64,000 nt of DNA, taken from the NCBI GenBank assembly GCA_029339195.1, contig JAPTJF010000065.1, positions 124,001 to 188,000 on the forward strand, read 5' to 3'. Shown here one piece after another: positions 57,477 to 64,000 of the stretch. Source of the DNA: Micractinium sp. NFX-FRZ. Lineage: Eukaryota; Chlorophyta; Trebouxiophyceae; Chlorellales; Chlorellaceae. The notes beneath the pieces are model-generated. The model saw nothing but the letters and a program-made list of their open reading frames with translations, ran no database searches and had not been told where the DNA came from. Position numbers and translations under genes: made by a program. Each line of letters begins with the position of its first letter. Positions within the stretch are counted from its first letter, which is position 1.

Positions 57477-59051
57477 ATGGCGTCCATCACGAGCCTGTGG
57501 GACGAGCATGACCTCGCGAACCTCAAGGCCGACTACGACCTGGGCGCCGCGCTAGGAGACGCCGCGACCAAGTACAATCCCACTCCAGGTGCGCAAGAAG
57601 AGCAAGGGAGGAGGGGGCAGGCTCCGCAGGGGCGGCAGGACACTCCTGCTGCCAGCGGCAGAGCACCGCCGCCCAAGGCTGGCCAGCCGTCTGCCCCCAA
57701 CTTGCCGCCCTGCCCCTGTGCAGGCAGCGGGCGCACGGGCTTCCTGGCCGTGCCCCCCAACAACTACCCCTTCTACAACGATGATGAAAAGTATATGCCG
57801 GTCATGCAGGCAGACGGGGGGCAGCTCTCAGGTGGGGCGGGCTGGGGCAATGCACGGGCGGGAGAGGGCGGCCCCACCGAATGGCAGGGCTGGGATGCAC
57901 TATCATGCTTGGCGAATGGTGACGGCACTTCCCCCGTCGATGCCTCGCATAAGCCAACGTGCTGTCCCGTCTGGCGGACGCTGCAGAGTGGCGGCCGATG
58001 TACCACCCCACGCCGGAGCAAGCAGAGGCAGACCGGCGGGCGGCGTACGAGCGCGGGGTGCCGCACGGTTATGTGGCCTCAGGAGACAAGTATGCCGGCC
58101 TGCCCACCATCACGCTGCGAGTGGTCAGCGAGCTGGTGAGCGGGGGAACGGGGGAAGGAGCGGGGAGGGCGCTGCGGGGCTGCGGCGTGTGGTGGTGCGG
58201 CTCGTTCTGCTGCCCCCCAGCCCCGTGGGGCTCCCTCGTGCTGAAACCAACACAGTGCTGCACCAGGGAGTATTGGCTGCATGCTGCCGGCCCCCTCCGA
58301 TCCAGCCATCCACACCCTCACACTCTGCTCTGCCTTCATTGCAGCACACGGATGAGGAGTATGGGGCGGAGGTGGGGCCCGATGGGCGGCACCATGGCGG
58401 CCCCTTCACCATCCAGGTCAGCCCCAAGATGAGGGTGGAGGAGCTGCGCATAGTCATCCGGGTGAGTGGAGAGGCAAAGGGGCGCTGAGGAGCAGCAGCA
58501 GGGACAGCAGAGGGCCACGAAACAGCCAGCAGGGGGCCACCCGGGCGCAGCAGGTGCACCCTGAAATGCTGCTGGGTAAGCGAGCAATGTGTGCGCTGCG
58601 TCTCCCACGCCCTCCTTGCAGGACAAGGGCGGCATCATCCCCGCGCTGCAGAAGCTGTCGTACGCGGGCAAGAACATGGAGGATGCGCAACGCACGCTGG
58701 AGCAGTGAGTGGCGGAAGTGGGAATGTCCGGCATCGGTGCGGCGGTGTGCCGACATGCGCTGGCAGGACTGTGCATGCCATCCTGCTTCTCCCCAAGTTT
58801 GATGCCACTGCCTGTGTGCAATGATATATCTTGGGTGTATACGTGCTGCAGGTACGGCATTGCCTACTGGCATGCCAAGTTCCCAGACTGGCCGCTCAAA
58901 ATCCGGCGATGTGAGTAGGGAAGGCGGGGGTGAGGGAGGGGGGTCCCGCCGGACGGAAGTCATGCATTGCAGCATCTCTGCATACCTTTGTGCAAAATTC
59001 TGATTCCTGAAATGCATACTATGCTTCACACTCATCATGCCTGCAGACTGA
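57477..59051 (+). CDS. Small protein with C-terminal ubiquitin-like fold
   Basis: Seven exons (57,477-57,588; 57,724-57,831; 57,954-58,135; 58,345-58,461; 58,622-58,704; 58,852-58,910; 59,047-59,051) sum exactly to a 221-residue protein. The N-terminal part has SLWDEHDLANLKADYDLGAA and TGFLAVPPNNYPFYNDDEKY, and a WRPMYHPTPEQAEADRRAAY helix, which I do not recognise. The C-terminal part reads as a ubiquitin-like domain: FTIQVSPKMRVEELRIVIRD, then GIIPALQKLSYAGKNMEDAQ, and RTLEQYGI. These resemble the ubiquitin order of a V-x-x-L-x-x-x-I helix, G-I-P-P-x-x-Q-x-L-x-x-x-G-K, a D residue, and T-L-x-x-Y-x-I. The end is WHAKFPDWPLKIRRY rather than di-Gly, so it is not a conjugated modifier. It more likely serves as a protein-interaction domain. 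Confidence 0.75.
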
Positions 59052-59221
59052 GTGTCCAAGCGGGTGTGGAGAAGAGGCGGGTCGACAAGCGCCAGCTCAG
59101 CGGCGGCAGCGCCACATAGGATCCTGATAAGAAGTTTCAATGGTGGCAGCCTGCTTGCTCCGAAACCGCACATGTTTAGGTACCCTACCTCCACGCTGTA
59201 ATTGTGCAACGGAGAGCGGAA

Positions 59222-61353
59222 ATGAGCGCACACCTCCTACAACTCGCGGCGTCGCCGCTCGGGCAGCGCAGCCTGGCAATGAGCAGTATGAGCGCTCAGC
59301 AGCGCTTTCCGTCAGCGGCGCGGATGCAGCGCGGGCCGCTTGGCAGGGGTGCAGCGCTGCGTGTGGCCGCTAATAAAGGCTTCGGCAAGGCGGCGCAGCC
59401 CAAGAAGAGGGAAGAGGTGCGTGGGAGAGGCAACTAATTCGCCAAGACGCAGCGCGGCCCTTGGAGAAGTGGGCAGTGCCGCCCCTGTGCCGCTTGCCTG
59501 CCGCCCAGCACGCTGCCGCCACCGCCCTGCCCCGCCGTGGGCCCTGTGTGCTGCAGGACGACGTCGCGGTGCCTGGGCAGCGGGAGAGTGGGGTGAAGAC
59601 AGTGAAGTTCAAGGGCAAGCGCAGCATGCGGGGCGGCCCGCAGTCGCAGGCGGCGCAGCAGTATGCTCGCGACGCGGCAGGCGCGGCTGCACAGCCCGGC
59701 TTCAATGTGCTGCAGCAGGGCGAGGGCGGCGCTGCCAAAGAGGACGACCTTGTGGAGGCCATTGAGTTTGAGCAGCGGCTGAAGCAGCTCAAGGCGGAGT
59801 CGGAGGCGCGCAAGGCGGCGGAGCAGCGGGCAGCAGCGGCGGGCGGCGGTATCCTGGATGCAGGGCGGGCCAAGCCCGAGGAGGACATCTACGCCAACGT
59901 GCAGCCGCTGTCGAAGACGCTGCTGTCGCGAGACGACAGCGAGGCGAACAAGGAGTACGGGGGGACGCAGTTTGGGCCCAGCCAGGTGCGCCTGCTGGGT
60001 GCTGGGGCTTGCTGGGGCAGGGGGCGGGCTGGGCCGCTCGCTGGGTGGGGCCCCACGGAGGTTTGTGCATCCATCAGGAGGCTGGGGGCCAGCTGGGGCA
60101 ATGCTGCTGCCAATGATGCTGTTGCAGCCATCTCTGTTGCTGGCTGCGGTGCCCTGCTGCTGCTCCTGCGCCAACACAGGTGCCAGTTGCCAACAGTGCC
60201 AGCTGTGGCGTTGCTCCGCTCCCCCCTGAGCCACCTGCTCGGCCAAAGCCCATCCACCAAGTGATCATGCTCACACTACATCATGCCTCCCCGCCCCCTC
60301 CCCCACTGGCACATGCAGGCGGGCCTGACGGCAGCGGCAATCCTGCTGGGCGCAGTGTTCCTGCTCACCAGCGGCGGCGGCGACTACGCCCCCGCCCCGC
60401 GCCCCGTGGTCACGCAGCAGCAGGCGGGCGCGCGGGGCACGGTGGGCGACGAGCAGCGTGCTGAGCTGGAGGCAGCGCTGGCAGAGTTCCAGGGGCAGCT
60501 GGCGGCAGACAGCGGCAACCTTGACGCCCTGGAGGGGTCTGCTGTGGTCACAGCGCGGCTGGGCCGGTTTGAGGAGGCTGAGCAGCTGCTGGCCCAGCTG
60601 CTGGCCGCCAAGCCGGGGGATGCGGATGTGCTGCGGGTGCTGGCGGAGAGCCAGGCGGCGCAGGGCAAGTGGGTGCCGGCGGCGGGGAGCTACCGCAAGG
60701 CCTGGGAGGCCAGCGGGCGCAGCAGCCTGGAGATACTGCAGGGGCTGGCAGGTGAGGGTGGGGAGGGGGAGGGCGGGTGAGGGTGAGGGGGCCGTGCAGG
60801 GGGGTGCGGGTTAGGGAGCGTGGGGTGGGGAGGCAAGCAGGGGTGGTGAGGGGGTGGAGGGTGGGAGGTGGGCTGCAACGGACAGTGGTTCTGCAGCTCG
60901 TGTTCCAAGGGAAGCACGCCGGCCAGGTGGCGCAGCACTTTGAGCCTGGTGCCTTGCTGCCGCGCCTGCACATACCAAGCCTGCCCTGCACCCCCTCCTC
61001 CCCCCTCGAGCAGGCGTGCTGGTGGCTGACGGCAAGGAGGCGGCAGCGGTGGAGGTGGTGCAGGCGGCGCGTGCAGAGGGCGGCAGCAGCGGGCTGGGGG
61101 ATGCGGAGCTGCAGCTGCTGGCGGGCAAGACGTATGCGCAGTGGCGGGGGCACGTGCCCGACGCCCTGGCTGTGTACGACGGCCTGATCGAGGTGAGTGG
61201 CGTGAGGCACCCGTGAGGGAGGTGCATGCTGAGGTAGAGCCATGGGCAGCCGGGGAGGTGCATGCTGGGGCTTTCCGAGGGGTGCGCAGACGGGCGGGGA
61301 CAGCAACCAGGCATTGCCTCGATGGGAGGGGCGTGTTGTTGGAGGAGGTGCAG

Positions 61354-61389
<36 letters not shown>

Positions 61390-62107
61390 GTGCTGGATCC
61401 ATCTCGCCGCCGGATCCATGGCGGGTGTCCAACTCCCCCCTTCTCCACCTCATCCCTCCTGCGTTTGCCCCCCACCACCTCTGCCTTGCCTGCAGTCCCG
61501 CCCCGAGGACTTCCGCGCATACCTCGCCAAGGGGCTGCTGCTCAAGGAGCAGGTGGGGGGGAGGGGGGGCAGGGGGGGATGGCGGAGCTTGGGCGGTGCC
61601 TGCTGCACCCGACTTGAAGAGTGCCGGTGTTCTTACCATCCGTGGTTGGTGCGCGTGTACGGCAGGCATAGGCAAGCTTGGGGCCGATGCTGGCGTGCGC
61701 CTGTCAGTGCCTGCTCTGCCTGCTGTGCTGCCCCTGCTCCGCCCTGCTCGACTCTAACGTGCCTTGCCTCTCCCTTGCGCCCGTCCTGTCCGCCGCAGGG
61801 CCGAGAGGGCGACGCCACCCGCTACTTCATTCAAGCGAGGTACTATGCCAAGGCAAGTGGGCCACCTTGCTCTGCCCTGCCACCTGCCCTGCCCTGCCAG
61901 CCTGTGCTACCCTACCCTGCGTGCCTGCTTGAGCTGCCCCTCCATGCCTGCTTGAGCTTCCAGCCAATGCCACGTTTCCGTCTCAGCTGGCACTCTGCCC
62001 AACGAAACCTAACCTGCGTCAAACGTGATGGCTGGCATTGCCATCCCTTTCGTCCCGTGCAGGAGAACAAGGCGCTGGTGGACCAAATCATCGCAGCCAG
62101 GTCATAG
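59222..62107 (+). CDS. Chloroplast-lumen-type TPR protein (At2g37400-like)
   Basis: The gene starts at ATG 59,222 and ends at TAG 62,105. The N-terminal 65 residues (SPLGQRSLAMSSMSAQQRF, RGAALRVAANKGFGKAAQPK) are a Ser/Ala/Arg-rich plastid transit peptide. A charged region with a coiled-coil-like EAIEFEQRLKQLKAESEARK follows. After a single hydrophobic segment (GLTAAAILLGAVFLLTSGGG) come TPR-like helices: GNLDALEGSAVVTARLGRF, LLAAKPGDADVLRVLAESQA, VPAAGSYRKAW, and finally RPEDFRAYLAKGLLLKEQG and DATRYFIQARYYAKE. That last block matches the plant family annotated as chloroplast lumen common family. The single hydrophobic helix would anchor it in the thylakoid or envelope membrane with the TPRs on one face. 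Function in the family is unclear. Confidence 0.78.
61354..61389. repeat. (CCTG)9 tetranucleotide repeat in a TPR-gene intron
   Basis: Nine almost perfect CCTG units lie in the intron before the RPEDFRAYLAKG exon. It is the purest of several CCTG arrays in the window. Confidence 0.85.
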
Positions 62108-63135
62108 CAGCAGTGAGGCACCTCGTGGCTCTCCATGTTCGCTCATGCCAGGGCACCGCACACACAAACGGCGTGCACCCCAGCCAAACCCTCATGTGCA
62201 CCCTCAGCCAACTTCCAGACCAACCCCGTTTTCCTGCATCTGCTGCTCAGATCAAGCACGCTTGTAATGAAGAGGAGGTGGATTACAGAATCTGCGATCT
62301 GATCTGATGCATCATCAGACACAGCCAGAACACGAGAGACAGGCTACAAAGGCTGCACGAAGCTCAGCAGCTTCTTGGCAGTTGGGAAGAATCACTTGAA
62401 AGGGAGCGGGCGTGTGCTCCCCGTGGGAAGCGAATGCAGCAAAGACAGCCCTGTGAACGGCTTCAACAGTGTGCAGGCTGACATGGTCAGTCCAACGCAG
62501 GCGCGCCATTGGCAAGCTTGGCAGGCACACCAAGGTTTGCGGGGGCGAGCAGCGCTGCTCGCTGGCATTCCAAGGGGCTGGCCTTCCACAGGGGCACGCA
62601 CGCTCATGGAGGCTTCTTCTCCCTGTAAGGCCTTCTCCCAAGGGTATTCAAGGTATGTTTGGTGACGATGGCAGCCATCCCGCGGCAGCGCGCTGAGCAC
62701 CAGCAAGCCCCGCCGCTGTGCCGGGCGGCACAGCATGGCGCCAGTGGTTCCACACGCTGCGCTGTGAGGTTAGCAGCCCCCGACTGCTGCCATCTCTCGC
62801 ATTCACCTGCGCTTTACACAGGGGGCACCTCCAGCTGTAAAGGCGCACTGCACTTGTACACTTGCCACGCGCTACCAGATTCGGTCACCGTCGGCCAGTG
62901 GCTCTGGGGCGCCGTCCAGCCGTGCTTTCTGGAATCTGAGGAGCCGAGAGAGGTGCGCTGGGCGCTACAGGGCTGCCACAAAGGCGCCGCCTTGTCGGCC
63001 ACCTGCGCCGGGCGCTCCCGGGCGCCCGCACGCCCCGCGGGCACCCCATCCTGCCTATGGCAGCTTCCATCGCTCCCGTCTCCATGCCCTCCGCCCTGCC
63101 CCGTATCCCTTGCAGCAACCACTTGTCCTCGTGCC
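62108..63135. other. Intergenic with a possible minus-strand zinc-finger-like fragment
   Basis: No complete gene could be built. On the minus strand, about 62,700-62,845, one frame reads LYSWRCPLCKAQVNARDG and then SVWNHWRH. The C-x-x-C and H-x-x-H spacing recalls a zinc finger. The frame upstream on that strand is broken and no start codon or splice structure is convincing. The remaining sequence, including 62,108-62,640, shows nothing recognisable. Confidence 0.3.
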
Positions 63136-64000
63136 ATGACCGAGGCAGCTGCCGAGCCGCCACTGGGGCTGCTGCACCTGCCCGGCGATGTGCTGGGTCA
63201 GATTGCGGCGCTCATGCCTCCCCGGGACAGGGCCAGGCTGGCCTGATGCAGCCGCAGCCTGCGGGATTGCTCACGTCACTTCAGCATGCTGTGGTGGGGC
63301 GAGCTGGACATTGAGCTAGCAGAGGATGAGCAAAGGTATTTTAAGCAGGCGACCAGCGTATCGGCATGGTTGGCAACGCGGCGTCCAGCGGTGCGCAAGC
63401 TGGACGTCTTCAACACAATCACTGCCAAGCAGTACCTCCTCGTCAACACAGCTGTGCGCCTGCCGTCGCCACCACGTGAGCTTCCCCTACTCCATACAGT
63501 GCGCTTGTTCCAATCGATGCAGCAGCAGAAGTCTGCTGTGTGGTCGATTCCTCCGACATGCTGTTCACCCTTGATTCCCATCTGCTCAACCCTGCCTTCC
63601 CGCCCTGGACTCCTTGGCTCCCTGCAGTGCCCACCCTGGTAGCTCTGTCCCTGTCCACGCTGGCCGTCACTAGCGAGCAGCTGGAGAGCATCGTGCGGCA
63701 CACACAGCTGACAAGGCTCCTCCTAGCCGGCCGCGCTAGTTGCGAGCGGCTCACCTCGCTGCACTCACTGCGCGTTCTCACCCTCTGCAACAACCCTCTA
63801 CCAATCCGCGCCCTGCTGCACCCGCTGGGAAGCCTGAGCCAGCTGGAGAGCCTGCGCCTCGCAAGTTGCAGCATCCGTGAGCTGCCAGCCTCCTGGGCAG
63901 CATTGACTCGCCTGACTCACCTGGCCATCCCAGAATGCGAGCTGGCCGCCCTGCCAGCCTCTCTCAGCATGCTCAGCGCCCTGCGGCGGTTCGAGTGCAG
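63136..64000 (+). pseudogene. F-box/LRR protein gene, partial at the window edge, with in-frame stop in the F-box
   Basis: ATG 63,136 opens an F-box (GLLHLPGDVLGQIAALMPPR, DRARLA). It is interrupted by TGA at 63,244, exactly where the family has a hydrophobic or Cys residue before a CSRSLRDC-like end. Directly after the stop the frame resumes the same family pattern (CSRSLRDCSRHFSMLWWGEL). An intron from a GTGAG donor near 63,476 joins in phase 1 to an acceptor at about 63,627. From there, leucine-rich repeats run to the window end (LVALSLSTLAVTS, LTSLHSLRVLTLCNNPL, LSQLESLRLASCSIREL, LTHLAIPECELAALPA). It would be an SCF-type substrate adaptor. The stop could be a nonsense mutation, a sequencing error, or be bypassed by starting at the in-frame ATG 63,286. 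The gene continues beyond 64,000. Confidence 0.7.

Noticed and set aside
60548..61675. 375-codon open frame on the minus strand
   Set aside because: It is antisense to the plastid TPR exons and introns, is Pro/His/Arg-rich without motifs, and is explained by GC-rich codon bias of the real gene.
63244..63246. Selenocysteine at the TGA codon
   Set aside because: F-box proteins are not selenoproteins, no SECIS element can be assessed within the window, and the position is a plain hydrophobic or Cys site in the family.
1..64000. CRISPR arrays, bacterial operons or integrated virus
   Set aside because: The regular repeats are simple microsatellites, genes are intron-rich and eukaryotic, and no viral structural or replication gene was seen.

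Overview
This looks like a stretch of green-algal nuclear DNA, most likely from a Chlorella-like trebouxiophyte. The reasons are high GC, dense short introns (GTGAG/GTGCG donors, TGCAG acceptors), TGTAA-type polyadenylation signals, long Ala/Gln/Gly/Pro low-complexity runs in proteins, and a plant-type gene set (ELF4, PEBP, VPS9a-type GEF, chloroplast-lumen-type TPR protein). The assignment is an inference from gene content; no marker gene settles the species. No rRNA, tRNA, CRISPR array or intact transposon was found.

Region 1 (1-18,700) is dominated by one very large plus-strand gene (about 1,149-17,456). It encodes a secreted mosaic protein: signal peptide, Gly-rich beta-solenoid-like region, four or more PAN/apple modules, ricin-B-like trefoils, a jacalin-like domain joined to an aerolysin/natterin-type domain, two tandem MABP-like beta-prism domains on Pro-rich linkers, another Cys-rich PAN-like segment, a SEA-like module and a C-terminal fucolectin-type (F5/8C-like) domain. 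Splice phases checked across the aerolysin, MABP, PAN-like and FTP junctions are compatible, which argues for one gene. This is the most unusual object in the window.

Region 2 (18,700-33,560) holds a SulP anion transporter with STAS and cyclic-nucleotide-binding-like domains, a FolD-type methylene-THF dehydrogenase/cyclohydrolase with two large low-complexity inserts, an ELF4 circadian-clock homologue, an acyl-CoA-binding ankyrin protein (minus) and a DUF615/DarP-like protein. Region 3 (33,560-46,490) holds a dynein heavy-chain tail that stops before the motor, a zinc-independent quinone-oxidoreductase-type MDR protein (minus) and a PEBP-family protein with a presequence. Region 4 (46,487-56,770) holds three minus-strand genes: a TPR protein, a VPS9-domain Rab5-type GEF with a very long disordered tail, and an unrecognised protein. 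Region 5 (56,770-64,000) holds a small ubiquitin-like protein, a plastid TPR protein and the start of an F-box/LRR gene that has an in-frame stop and runs off the window.

The genes are independent housekeeping, signalling and surface functions rather than one pathway; nothing suggests operon-like linkage. Exon boundaries given here are hand-read and should be treated as approximate unless phases are stated.
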